Assembly: GCF_002551005.1 (NCBI RefSeq)
Contig: NZ_NVOY01000004.1
Coordinates: forward strand, 247,907-311,906
Length of the DNA stretch: 64,000 bases
Direction of reading: 5' to 3'
Source: Bacillus pseudomycoides
GTDB lineage: Bacteria > Bacillota > Bacilli > Bacillales > Bacillaceae_G
The notes under the pieces are model-generated. The model was given only the letters and a program-made list of their open reading frames with translations, did no database searches and was not told where the DNA came from. Numbering within the stretch: the stretch's first letter is position 1; each line of letters opens with the position of its first letter. A program made the translations under genes and the position numbers. Shown here piece after piece: positions 46,728-55,440 of this stretch.

Positions 46728-48458
46728 TTAATTAAATCTACATGATTTTATCAACTCTTCAAAGTGACTAGTAACTTCCGAAAATCTTTCATAACTACTG
46801 TTAAATAGTCCCGCTTCGATTGGATCCCATTTTTCTTTAAAAAGATTACTCTCCTCCAGTATATCTTTATACACATTACTAGGATAATTATACTTCCATC
46901 CAAATCTACCTATTGGTCCCCAATAACGACTGTATATTTTGTAATACTCATCGGCAAATGCCCACCCTAACAGTATTTCAAATTTATCAAACAACACCTC
47001 ATAACTTTTACCAATGTAAAATAAATCATCTATAGCTGGTTGTAAAGATTTATATAAATACTCACTTCTAGGAACATATTGACGCTCGTGCCCTGGAATA
47101 GATTTAAAAGCATCATTTATTTCAGTGATATTTGACATCGCTAGCTGGAAAACAGGCATTGATTTATCTCTATGTTGCTCATTTATTTTAGTATTAAACA
47201 TTTTTGCTAGTAATTCATAATTTTCGTTTGCTATAGCACTCATTCCACCACAATAAATTAAATAAACAATCGGATACCATTTCAATTTATTCCAAACATC
47301 ATAACCACTTTTAGACTCTACTGATTCTCCTAATCTAGTAATTATCTTTTTTATTGTTGGAGCATGTTCTTTTTGCCCCCAATAAGTTAAACAACTTGTA
47401 AGTAATGCAAGCTTATGTATTATTTCCTCATATTTTTGTAGTCTATCTAAAAAAACCTCATTACTAAAAGAAACATTATTAGAAAAAGCTTCTTCATCAT
47501 TCAATTTAGCAATCACACTACGTAATTCATTATTTATCATATCGTCCAATTTAATTTTTGAAGATGGATTTGAAAGGTATTCTTTTATTCTTTCAACAGC
47601 TTCTTGTTCACTTTCTAAATTTCTATCAAGAATTATTGATGGAACTTCAATATAGTAGTCCGTTTCAATATTCTCATCTATCTCTTCTTTTTTTAAGATA
47701 GGCGCTGCAAATATAAAATCTCCATCACCATCAATAAAACCGTAATGAGGTGTTTGCTGTGAATATTCATCCCGTGATACTTTTTCATAAACATACGTCA
47801 TCAAACTATTAGCTGTTACTATTCCATCAGTATTTGCAGCATTCCCTTGCAACCCCTGTATTAAATGACCTGTAAAAATAGAATGACCTGGTATTGGTCC
47901 ATTAGAATCTGCAACTACTTCATTTGCTTTTCCAGCTGTTAATACTTGTCTTGAATTCCTTCTTAACATATCTTTAAGAAAACGTACAGAACCTGACTGC
48001 ATGGTCCTTGTTATAGCTAAACCACTATAACAAGCATCCATTATAAATAATATATGCTTAGCCCTAATTAATTCTGAGCCTCTTGTTAAATCATCCCATC
48101 TAATTAACGTCGATAGGTCGCTTAAAGTACCTTCATGAGGAACTAGAAAACCAATATCCCCTCTTTTTCCAGGAATAGTATGACCATGTCCTGCATAAAA
48201 AAAGAGAACACGATCATCAACTTCTATGTCATCGCTTGCTAACTTCATAAATTCACTCATAATATTACTTTTAGTAGCTTCCTCATTTAATAACATAGTT
48301 ATGTTTTCTTCTGGAAACTCAAAGTTTGATATTAAAATGTCTTTAATTCCTTCAGCATCGTTACAGGCATAACCCAAATTATTTATTTCTTTATAACTGT
48401 TAATTCCTATAATTATAGCTCTACTATTTGCATATTTAGTTCTATATAAAACTGACAT
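46728..48458 (-). CDS. Caspase-like (metacaspase, C14) protease
   Basis: The 576-residue protein has an N-terminal caspase domain (about 1-250). The catalytic dyad is seen as His in F-F-Y-A-G-H-G-H (H91/H93) and Cys143 in I-M-D-A-C-Y-S-G. A helical, acidic C-terminal region of about 300 residues is unassigned. The gene follows the FGP-repeat protein gene by 21 bases on the same strand, so the two probably form one operon. Prokaryotic caspase-like proteases occur in defence and cell-death systems; the trigger and substrate are unknown. Confidence 0.8.
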   Translation of the reverse strand: MSVLYRTKYANSRAIIIGINSYKEINNLGYACNDAEGIKDILISNFEFPEENITMLLNEEATKSNIMSEFMKLASDDIEVDDRVLFFYAGHGHTIPGKRGDIGFLVPHEGTLSDLSTLIRWDDLTRGSELIRAKHILFIMDACYSGLAITRTMQSGSVRFLKDMLRRNSRQVLTAGKANEVVADSNGPIPGHSIFTGHLIQGLQGNAANTDGIVTANSLMTYVYEKVSRDEYSQQTPHYGFIDGDGDFIFAAPILKKEEIDENIETDYYIEVPSIILDRNLESEQEAVERIKEYLSNPSSKIKLDDMINNELRSVIAKLNDEEAFSNNVSFSNEVFLDRLQKYEEIIHKLALLTSCLTYWGQKEHAPTIKKIITRLGESVESKSGYDVWNKLKWYPIVYLIYCGGMSAIANENYELLAKMFNTKINEQHRDKSMPVFQLAMSNITEINDAFKSIPGHERQYVPRSEYLYKSLQPAIDDLFYIGKSYEVLFDKFEILLGWAFADEYYKIYSRYWGPIGRFGWKYNYPSNVYKDILEESNLFKEKWDPIEAGLFNSSYERFSEVTSHFEELIKSCRFN

Positions 48459-48479
48459 TCATAACTCCTCCAACTCAAA

Positions 48480-49013
48480 TTATATGATAATGAAATCATC
48501 AATATCACTATATTCTATAGCCCTAGTTGTAACAGTTGTTTCTGGACCAAAATAGACCTCATCCCTATCATTATTTTCCGTCGTAAAAGTCCTCATTGTC
48601 TTATCTGGTCCAAAATGATAATCATCAGCATCCGTATTTTCAATTGTTTCAGTAATAGTAGTTTTATCTGGTCCAAAATTTATAGCTTTATTCTTTTTAT
48701 TTTCATCGACAAAATTTATCTGTAAAATTGGATCATAAAATAAATTATTTGATTCTTTAAATTCATTAACTTCAGCGTAATTTAAAATGTATGGTTTTAG
48801 AGTTAATATAGTCATATGGACACAACTTATTACCTTACCATTATGTATTGTACAATTAAATGTTTTCAAAGAATCCCAGTCTAACAACTCATCTTGTTTC
48901 TCCAAAGGATTAACTAAAAACTCTAAATACTTTTCTGCTTCATCAAAGTTTAGATAACCAATAAATTTTTCATCTTTATATGTTATTTCCACAACTTGAC
49001 GAACTGCTTTCAA
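48480..49013 (-). CDS. 177-residue protein with three C-terminal FGP repeats
   Basis: I recognise no family. The N-terminal 110 residues form a mixed fold. The C-terminus holds three adjacent 21-residue repeats that begin FGPDKTT, FGPDKTM and FGPETTV (FGP at 113, 134 and 155). It precedes the caspase gene by 21 bases. A related pattern (T-x-T-x-T-R-x-I ... V-x-Y-G-P) occurs in the 55-residue peptide at 50595-50762. The repeats could be recognition or cleavage sites for the protease; that is inference. Confidence 0.65.
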   Translation of the reverse strand: MKAVRQVVEITYKDEKFIGYLNFDEAEKYLEFLVNPLEKQDELLDWDSLKTFNCTIHNGKVISCVHMTILTLKPYILNYAEVNEFKESNNLFYDPILQINFVDENKKNKAINFGPDKTTITETIENTDADDYHFGPDKTMRTFTTENNDRDEVYFGPETTVTTRAIEYSDIDDFIII

Positions 49014-49190
49014 TAAACTTCCTCCCCACTAAATTTAACCATTTTATATTCATTATATCATTTTAAATATTGCTATTAAAATATCTTGATGGGTGTCAAT
49101 CGAATATGTATAACCGTGATAACAGAATTATCAGAGAATTTCTTTATCAATAATTATACATATTATGATACCATTTATATACTTTCATAC

Positions 49191-49213
49191 CTTGTGGAGG
49201 TCAGTCGGGATCA
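49191..49213 (+). repeat. Degenerate tRNA-Val 3'-end repeat 2
   Basis: Only 23 bases remain (CTTG, TGGAGGTC and AGTCGGGATCA, with the intervening pieces lost). The order matches the tRNA end, so this is a decayed attachment sequence. Confidence 0.6.
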
Positions 49214-49222
49214 TACAAACAC

Positions 49223-49262
49223 GGTAAAATAGCGCTCTACCAGTGGGTAGAGCGCTATTTTC
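49223..49262 (+). terminator. Terminator after repeat 2
   Basis: AAAATAGCGCTCTACC / GGTAGAGCGCTATTTT with a four-base loop. Confidence 0.75.
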
Positions 49263-49580
49263 ACGAGATAATTTAACCGACAGGATTACGGTACACCGCC
49301 AAACTATATGTTGACACGGAAGCCTCCTATTTCGTTACAAAACAGAAAAAGGTTTTTAATTTGTCTTCTAATCGTTTGAGAAGAACACATCTAAAACAAA
49401 CACGCATTTCTTACCGTACTTTAATTGATTCACATGTTCTATTTACAACGTTCACTCACATAAAAGAAGCTGCGGGACAAGCTATATTATGAGTTAGTTA
49501 AATAAAACATTAGTTCTAAAAAATATACAAACAAGTGTTATAGTAAGAGTAGTGCTGTATAAAAGAATAGGAGTGGTCTA

Positions 49581-50306
49581 ATGTTTCATCCTTATGAAAT
49601 TGAAGAATTAACAGATGATGGGATTATCTTCAGTAGATTTCCCGATATCAATACTCCCATGGATTTCTATGAAGTTGTAAAAATTGACCTCATTAATATT
49701 AAAGAATGTATTTTAACAGTAGAATCAACTTTCAAACAAAAAGCTAATGATCCTACTCACTATTACAATATAAAAGATAATGGAAATCAAACAAAAAAAG
49801 TATTATATGCAGATAGAATGCTAAAAGTTTGGCATTATCATAATACTTATCCTCAATTTGTTCGCTACTCTTTTTTCACAGGAATATACAGTCTTTTTGA
49901 AGAACGTTTTATAAACCTATGTTATAGATATGCCTATCGTTTTAAAAAAGGTTCTATAATATCATTTGATGACTTCAAGAAAACGAAGAAATTCGATGGT
50001 ATATTTTTAGCAAAACTATATTGCGAAGAAATTTTATACATAAAGGTTGATAAAGACATGTGGAATACCTTAACTTACCATAATCAAATTAGAAATTGCA
50101 TCGTCCATAGTAGAGGCTATACACTTAAAACATTTTATAAGACTAACAAAAGAAATAAACACCGTTTAGACACAGCTATAAAAAAAGTTGATGGAGTCTA
50201 TACTGACGATGATCTGATTAGAATTAACAATACTGCGTGTCTCAATTTCATTCAACTAGCACAAAAATTTATTAAATCCCTTTGCAAACAAATTCCTCTA
50301 GATTAA
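49581..50306 (+). CDS. HEPN-like protein
   Basis: The 241-residue protein carries R171-N-C-I-V-H176 in a helical context, matching the R-X4-6-H motif of HEPN ribonucleases. The remainder is helical and AT-rich in codon usage. It is preceded by AGGAGTGGTCTA and the ATG at 49581. No partner nucleotidyltransferase is adjacent. Its position among defence genes favours an abortive-infection role, which is inferred. Confidence 0.6.
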   Translation: MFHPYEIEELTDDGIIFSRFPDINTPMDFYEVVKIDLINIKECILTVESTFKQKANDPTHYYNIKDNGNQTKKVLYADRMLKVWHYHNTYPQFVRYSFFTGIYSLFEERFINLCYRYAYRFKKGSIISFDDFKKTKKFDGIFLAKLYCEEILYIKVDKDMWNTLTYHNQIRNCIVHSRGYTLKTFYKTNKRNKHRLDTAIKKVDGVYTDDDLIRINNTACLNFIQLAQKFIKSLCKQIPLD

Positions 50307-50594
50307 ACAAACTAATTACCAATTCTAAAACGGCGGGTTCTCTAGTTATGCGCATCCGTCGTTTATTTCACTTACATATTTACGCATTACATTACGAATG
50401 ACATAACTGTAATACAAATACATTACTCATTATATACCGCTTGTATTAACTAGAATATATAAATAGAGAAAAGTACAGTGTTCATAAAAAGGCAAATACG
50501 AAGGATGGACAGAGCTTACCCGTTTCATTCGTTTCCCTATTACGTATAGATAACTAAATGAGGAGAAATTAGTACTAACAAAAAAACAGAGGAA
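50307..50594. other. Intergenic region downstream of the HEPN gene
   Basis: No gene or clear motif is supported, apart from a weak GGCGGG / CCGTCG hairpin near 50332-50362. Confidence 0.5.
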
Positions 50595-50762
50595 TTATTT
50601 CCCCTGTTTTGTATTTCCGTTATTTTGAGGTCCGTATGTAACATTTCCATTGATACCTCTAGTTACTGTAATAGTAGTAGCTGGTTTAATAGTTTGGGGA
50701 TTATTATTACTATTACTAGTCCTTTGACCTCTATCTCCAGAATCAAAAGTTCTATTTGACAT
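50595..50762 (-). CDS. 55-residue peptide coupled to the membrane protein gene
   Basis: The peptide is rich in Asn, Gly and Thr and includes T-I-T-V-T-R-G-I-N-G-N-V-T-Y-G-P. Its ATG overlaps the stop of the membrane protein by eleven bases, and a GAGGAGGTGATA ribosome-binding site lies inside that gene, so the translation coupling is strong. No known family is recognised. The V-x-Y-G-P segment resembles the FGP repeats of the protein at 48480-49013. Confidence 0.6.
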   Translation of the reverse strand: MSNRTFDSGDRGQRTSNSNNNPQTIKPATTITVTRGINGNVTYGPQNNGNTKQGK

Positions 50763-51279
50763 GTCTTATCACCTCCTCGATAAAGAAGTGCACAGCAAAA
50801 AGCATAAGACCAAAGGCCATTATATATAGTCCTCTACTATAAAACTTTAGCTTTTTTTCTAAAATAACACTATTATAGCTAACTACATCTCTATAAGTAA
50901 AAGCTACTCTTAATTTAGTAATTTCAGCATCTTGCATAGCAAATGATTCAGACGCAATTTCATCCAAACCAACTTGTTTATATTTCCCAGTACTAATAGC
51001 TCTTAAGAAATAAATTACACTAACTAAGTAACATACAAACACTGTAATTTTGAACAAAACAGTGTAGATCATATAAGATATCTCTTTCATTGGCATTTTA
51101 AAAGCACCAAGATATGTAAGATACGCTCCAAAAAGTACACCTACGAAAGCTAATGTTATATTAGTTTTCGCTTCCATTTGTTTAAGTCTGTCTATTTCCT
51201 CATAATAAACTGATTTTGCAGTATCTAATACAACATCACAACTTCCATCAATGTAAGAATCTTCATTTTCTTCACCCAT
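50752..51279 (-). CDS. Three-helix membrane protein, SLATT/Pycsar-effector-like
   Basis: The 175-residue protein has an acidic start, a Q-M-E-A-K-T-N-I segment before the first helix (about 42-60), a second helix (about 72-98) and a C-terminal helix (about 150-168). The layout resembles SLATT/DUF5706-type membrane effectors of bacterial immunity, but it may be another small membrane protein. It is translated with the 55-residue gene. The nearest nucleotide-signal enzyme candidate is the TIR gene at 51610 on the opposite strand. Confidence 0.55.
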   Translation of the reverse strand: MGEENEDSYIDGSCDVVLDTAKSVYYEEIDRLKQMEAKTNITLAFVGVLFGAYLTYLGAFKMPMKEISYMIYTVLFKITVFVCYLVSVIYFLRAISTGKYKQVGLDEIASESFAMQDAEITKLRVAFTYRDVVSYNSVILEKKLKFYSRGLYIMAFGLMLFAVHFFIEEVIRHVK

Positions 51280-51609
51280 ATACTAATCCCTCACAACTTA
51301 TTATATTAAAATTCCCTCAGTTTCTATATATATCCTATTTTAAAATACTACTTAGAACTTGTCTATAACATGATATATTGGCAGAACAAAAATACAATTA
51401 TTTTAAATATATTCCTGATATTCTAAACAAATTATTTTTTCATCATGTGAAATTCATAATTTTATTATATCAAAACTTATATAGAACACTCGGAGTAAAT
51501 CACTCCAGTAAAAGATAAATATTGAAATATATGTATACTAGATTTATAATCTTACAGAAAGTATAAAATATTCAAAAAATAACTATTAATGATAAAAGGA
51601 GAATCACTC
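51280..51609. other. AT-rich divergent intergenic region
   Basis: No gene is supported in 330 bases. It should hold divergent promoters for the membrane protein and TIR operons. Confidence 0.5.
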
Positions 51610-52019
51610 ATGGCAGATCCAAGAGCATTTATCAGTTTCGATTTTGACCACAATGTAACAGAAAAAATATTATTTGTAGGTCAGAGTAAGAATTCAAAGA
51701 CCCCTTTCTCTATTCAAGATTGGTCAGCTAAATCCGCAATGCCACAAAGTAAATGGGAAACTATTGTTGAGGAAAAGATAAAAAAACAAATATGGTAATT
51801 GTCCTTGTAGGAAAGTATATGGCCAGTGCTACTGGAGTCGATAAAGAAATTAAAATGGCTAAAGATAACAATGTACCTATTTTGGGAGTATATGTGGGCG
51901 ATGCTAATACACACAGTAATCTCCCGGATGGGTTAGCACGTAGTAGAGTTGTCAAATGGGACTGGGATAAAATCGCTGAAAAAATTGATGAAATGATGGA
52001 ACAGGGAAAAAATAAATAG
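51610..52019 (+). pseudogene. TIR-like (DUF1863/ThsB-type) protein, frameshifted at A7
   Basis: The N-terminal half (M-A-D-P-R-A-F-I-S-F-D-F-D) stops at 51798, after K-I-K-K. The continuation (T-N-M-V-I-V-L-V-G-K-Y, then V-D-K-E-I-K-M-A and V-P-I-L-G-V) reads in another frame to 52019. Adding one A to the run of seven near 51779 restores the whole 136-residue TIR-type fold, including the Glu in the K-E-I motif. It may be a true null, a phase-variable or programmed shift, or a sequencing error. RBS AAAGGAG precedes the ATG at 51610. Thoeris TIR proteins make an NAD-derived signal. Confidence 0.8.
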
Positions 52020-52030
52020 GATGTGATTGA

Positions 52031-52953
52031 ATGAGAAAAGCCTTAGTAGTTGGTATAAACAATTATACCGAAATCTCCTCACTATACGGTTGTATAAACG
52101 ATGCATACTCAGTTAAAGCAATGTTTGAGAGAAATGGTGATCGTACCATAAATTTTGGCGTAAATTTAATGACAGCGGCAGGAACCAATGAACAGATTAC
52201 TAGAAAAGAGTTAAAAACAAACGTTGAAGAATTATTTAGCGATGATAGTGAAGTAGCATTGTTTTATTTTGCTGGTCATGGTTACATAGAAAGCACAGGA
52301 GGATTCCTTGTTACGTCTGAATGCACCTCTGGAGACGATGGGTTTTCTCTAAATGAGTTACTAACTATCTCAAATGCCTCAAAGTCTAGAAACAAAATAA
52401 TTATTATTGATAGTTGTCATTCAGGAATTACTGGTACTAATATTTCCGACGGTAATGCTTCACTAAGTGAAGGACTTACAATACTTACAGCTTCAAGTGC
52501 ACGACAGTATGCTACAGAGAGAAATGGTAGTGGGGTTTTTACTTCTCTATTAGTAGATGCACTTAATGGAGGCGCTGCTAACCTTCTAGGCGATATAACA
52601 CCAGGTAGTTTATATGCACATATCGACCAATCATTAGGACCTTGGGAACAACGACCTATCTTTAAAACTAACGTAAGAAACTTTATATCGTTAAGGAAAA
52701 CTAAACCGCCTATCAATCTAACTAAATTAAGACTTTTAACCACATTATTTCAAAATGTAGGAGATACATTTCCACTTGACCCATCTCTGAAAATGTAGAA
52801 AAATTTAAAATCCTACAATCTTATAATCGAGTCAACTTAGTAATCCCGGTCGGTGAAGAGCATATGTACCATGCAGCAATAAATAGTAAGTCATGCAAGT
52901 TAACGCCTTTAGGAATTCACTATTGGAATTTAGTAAAAAACAATAGAATTTAG
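52031..52953 (+). pseudogene. Caspase-like effector, frameshifted near the C-terminus
   Basis: The first 255 codons encode a caspase domain with H83 (F-A-G-H-G-Y) and C129 (D-S-C-H-S-G), then stop at 52798. The sequence continues in another frame from 52789 as E-N-V-E-K-F-K-I-L-Q-S-Y, then G-E-E-H-M-Y and L-G-I-H-Y-W-N-L-V to a stop at 52953. One missing base in CTCTGAAAA explains the shift, so the C-terminal domain of about 60 residues is lost or reached only by a frameshift. It lies 11 bases downstream of the TIR gene and pairs with it as in reported caspase-containing Thoeris systems. Confidence 0.78.
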
Positions 52954-52960
52954 TATACAT

Positions 52961-52991
52961 CCCGCGAATATACTTGCGGTTGATTCGCGGG
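52961..52991 (+). terminator. Hairpin after the TIR-caspase pair
   Basis: CCCGCGAAT / ATTCGCGGG with a 13-base loop, followed by an AT-rich stretch but only a weak T run. Confidence 0.6.
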
Positions 52992-53016
52992 AATATTTCA
53001 CAAAAATTTAAATTGA

Positions 53017-53570
53017 TTAATTTTCCGATAATTCTATTTTCAAAAAATCATCTGTATACAACATGACCGCCTGCATCCTCGTAAACTCTCGATACTTCCT
53101 TCGTCTCTCCTCGTCCCTAGACTTCGCTTCTCTATCGTCCTCCATAACTCACGCCTCGTTCGTTTCCTCCGAATCGGAAGCTTATAACAGCGTCTATTAG
53201 AGCTGTATTCCTCCGCTACTTTCATCGATACCTCGCCGCTATGCCTCCGCGTTAACTAATGATCGCTCATAATCAGGTATTCTGCTAACGTCATTTATCG
53301 GGGTGTGTATCATGTAACTCCTCGTATAACAATAAATCGGATAATCTTTCGAGTTGTTTCGGTTCAGGACGCTGATCTTTATTTTTTAAATTTTCGCCCA
53401 ACAATACAGTTATGGTTTTATTTTTTATTACCTTAGCAGAGTATCTTTTATATAAGTAATTAGTCGATAATATATAAGATAGGAATTATTTTCGATAGAA
53501 AATGATTCCCCCAAGCATGAGCATAAGCGAGTGCTTCGCTACTATAAATCTTGTTTCTTAAATCTCGTTT
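53017..53570 (-). other. Cluster of small phage-like open frames
   Basis: Several short, closely spaced minus-strand frames are visible: 42 codons at 53017-53145 (M-E-D-D-R-E-A-K-S-R-D-E-E), an overlapping frame at 53040-53225, a frame to 53297 ending E-L-H-D-T-H-P-D-K and an N-terminally unclear frame with A-L-A-Y-A-H-A-W-G-N-H-F near 53520. They resemble small prophage early genes in style and have higher GC. I do not assign functions, and most lack a secure start. Confidence 0.4.
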
Positions 53571-53776
53571 TGTTTCTATATATGCGTAGTGAAATCGATA
53601 CTTCCCACGCTTTGTGATTATGCGGATTACGATGCACAGAAAACGTGCGTGAGAGAGAAAGATAAAGAAGTTGCTAAGACTAAAGAAACTGCTGAGAAAT
53701 CAAGCTTTTTTATTTAATATGCAATTTTATTGAGATATAATTAAATGGTAAAAGTAAACAGAGGTGGGAGAAATAT

Positions 53777-54997
53777 ATGATTATAAAATTTGATCCTAAA
53801 AGCCTAGAAAATGAAGTGGTAGAACTATTAGATCTTTTCGAAGTTAATAACATCCAACATGATTTTAGTGATGTCGAGTTTCTTACAGATGATGACGAAG
53901 AAATCATTATAACTAGAGACTCTGAAATTGGGATATGGCTTCCTTACGAAGAGTTCGCTGAGAATATTTTCACAATTGGTCATCTGTTAGAAATGGTGTC
54001 AGAAGCTAAAAATGTAACAGTTTTAGATGAAGATACATTCATAGGTAAGAAATTGGCAGTAGTTGCAGTTGAGAGTTTTAACAAAGATTTAATATTTAGG
54101 GTAGGATACGGAAGATGAACAGGGGTTACTGAGAAAATTGGAGATCAAGAATATACTCTTGAAATGATAGGAGGAGTTTCAACTTTTAACCTCGCACTTA
54201 CTTTAGCACACGAATACAACGAAGAGTATCCTCCGTCCCATTATGATGATGTTTTTATAGAAATAAGATCTAACACTGAGTTAAATGAAGAAATAGTCGA
54301 CAGTTTAGTTCAATCCTATATTTTTGAAGTTAAATCTACGTTAGGGATAGAACTTCATAGATCACAAAGGTATCATTATGAAGAAGAAGATTCTGTAGAG
54401 GAAGAAGCTACGCCCGAAAAACTCCGTCCCTTATTAAGAGGTAAGGGTGTAGGCGAATTATTACGTTTATATAATTCATCTTTATCTGTTCAAGATGTGG
54501 AAATCTTACTATTAACATACACGAAAGTTATCGAATATGTATCCCAAACTGTTATCCGACAAGAATTAGTGCAAGAAACTTTAAAAAAGCTAGCTAGCCC
54601 GAGAGCTCTTGTCCCTGATGCCAATTATATTCTTGAACTAAATAAAGTCTTTGATGGCTACAAAAATAACCAAAAAGATTTTCAAGCAATAAAACTAACT
54701 ATAAAAACATGCTGTGACATTCATGAAATCGTTACTATTGCACCTGAATTCTTAAAACTTACAAAAAAAATAACTATAGACAGTAAACTTGAAGATATAC
54801 AAACGGCACTAGGTGAAGTTAGTGATGCAATTAGTAATACAAGAAACATGTTCGCACATGCAAAAACTAATTATGAGAAAAAGGGGAAGGAGTGTCCTGA
54901 AGATCAACTTTTTGATTTCGCTAAATGTGTAGATATTCTTGCTCAGCAAATTATAAGATGGTTTGCTCGTCAACACGAAGACAACAGAATAATCTAA
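53777..54997 (+). pseudogene. HEPN-domain protein interrupted by an in-frame TGA
   Basis: The ATG at 53777 (RBS GAGGTGGGAG) opens a 113-codon frame ending G-Y-G-R at a TGA (54116-54118). The same frame continues without gap (T-G-V-T-E-K-I-G-D-Q-E-Y) to 54997, with a helical C-terminal domain that has R-N-M-F-A-H (R-X4-H, HEPN). A one-base change of TGG, CGA or AGA to TGA, or suppression, would explain it. The N-terminal part is acidic. Translation could also restart at the ATG at 54164, giving a 277-residue protein with the HEPN domain. Confidence 0.65.
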
Positions 54998-55044
54998 CTT
55001 AGATAATACATTGAGATAATATTACGGTTTCGTTTAGATAGTTG

Positions 55045-55070
55045 GAGCGCTATATTAAGCGCTCTTTTTT
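55045..55070 (+). terminator. Terminator of the HEPN gene
   Basis: GAGCGC / GCGCTC with an eight-base loop and TTTTTT. Confidence 0.75.
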
Positions 55071-55090
55071 CAACATTTACATACTTTCCT

Positions 55091-55216
55091 CTATACCATA
55101 AATATCTCGTCCAATTTATCCGCAACCTCTCGCTGCATCGTCGTTAATACATGACTATACGTATTAAGCATCGTTTGTATGTCCGTATGCCCCAATTGCT
55201 CTAATATTAGCTTTAC
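55091..55216 (-). pseudogene. Tyrosine recombinase C-terminal fragment
   Basis: A 41-codon remnant reads L-G-H-T-D-I-Q-T-M-L-N-T-Y-S-H-V, with the usual C-terminal box including the nucleophilic Tyr, and ends with a TAG at 55091. The catalytic Arg regions are missing. It lies on the left of the third tRNA-end repeat, the position expected for an integrase in a serially integrated island. Confidence 0.8.
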
Positions 55217-55310
55217 AGAAGGTAACAACAAGGAGATTTATGTTGAATTATTTATCGCATGATTTGGCGGTAGATTTAACGAAATGATTTATCGTATAAT
55301 CTCGTGAAAC

Positions 55311-55353
55311 CTCGACAGGGTGGAGGTCGCTGGTTCGAGGCCAGTCGGGATCA
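55311..55353 (+). repeat. tRNA-Val 3'-end repeat 3
   Basis: 43 bases nearly identical to the tRNA 3' end (CTCGACAGGG, then GGTCGCTGGTTCGAGG and CCAGTCGGGATCA). The following hairpin (55366-55402, ACCGTGTCAAA / TTTGATGCGGT) is also found after the repeat at 62711. Confidence 0.88.
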
Positions 55354-55440
55354 TACTGAATAGAAACCGTGTCAAATTAACGTTTGATGCGGTTTTTATT
55401 TGTGTACTCTCATACTCTATAAAGCCAGTGGTCACATTAC

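Larger units (their letters stand above)
49014..49580. other. Region between the caspase operon and the HEPN gene
   Basis: This 567-base stretch holds the degenerate tRNA end at 49191, a terminator at 49223-49262 and an open frame of about 65 codons (49295-49492, plus strand, reading T-A-K-L-Y-V-D-T-E) that has no start codon and no recognised family. The rest is AT-rich, with no supported gene. Confidence 0.5.
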
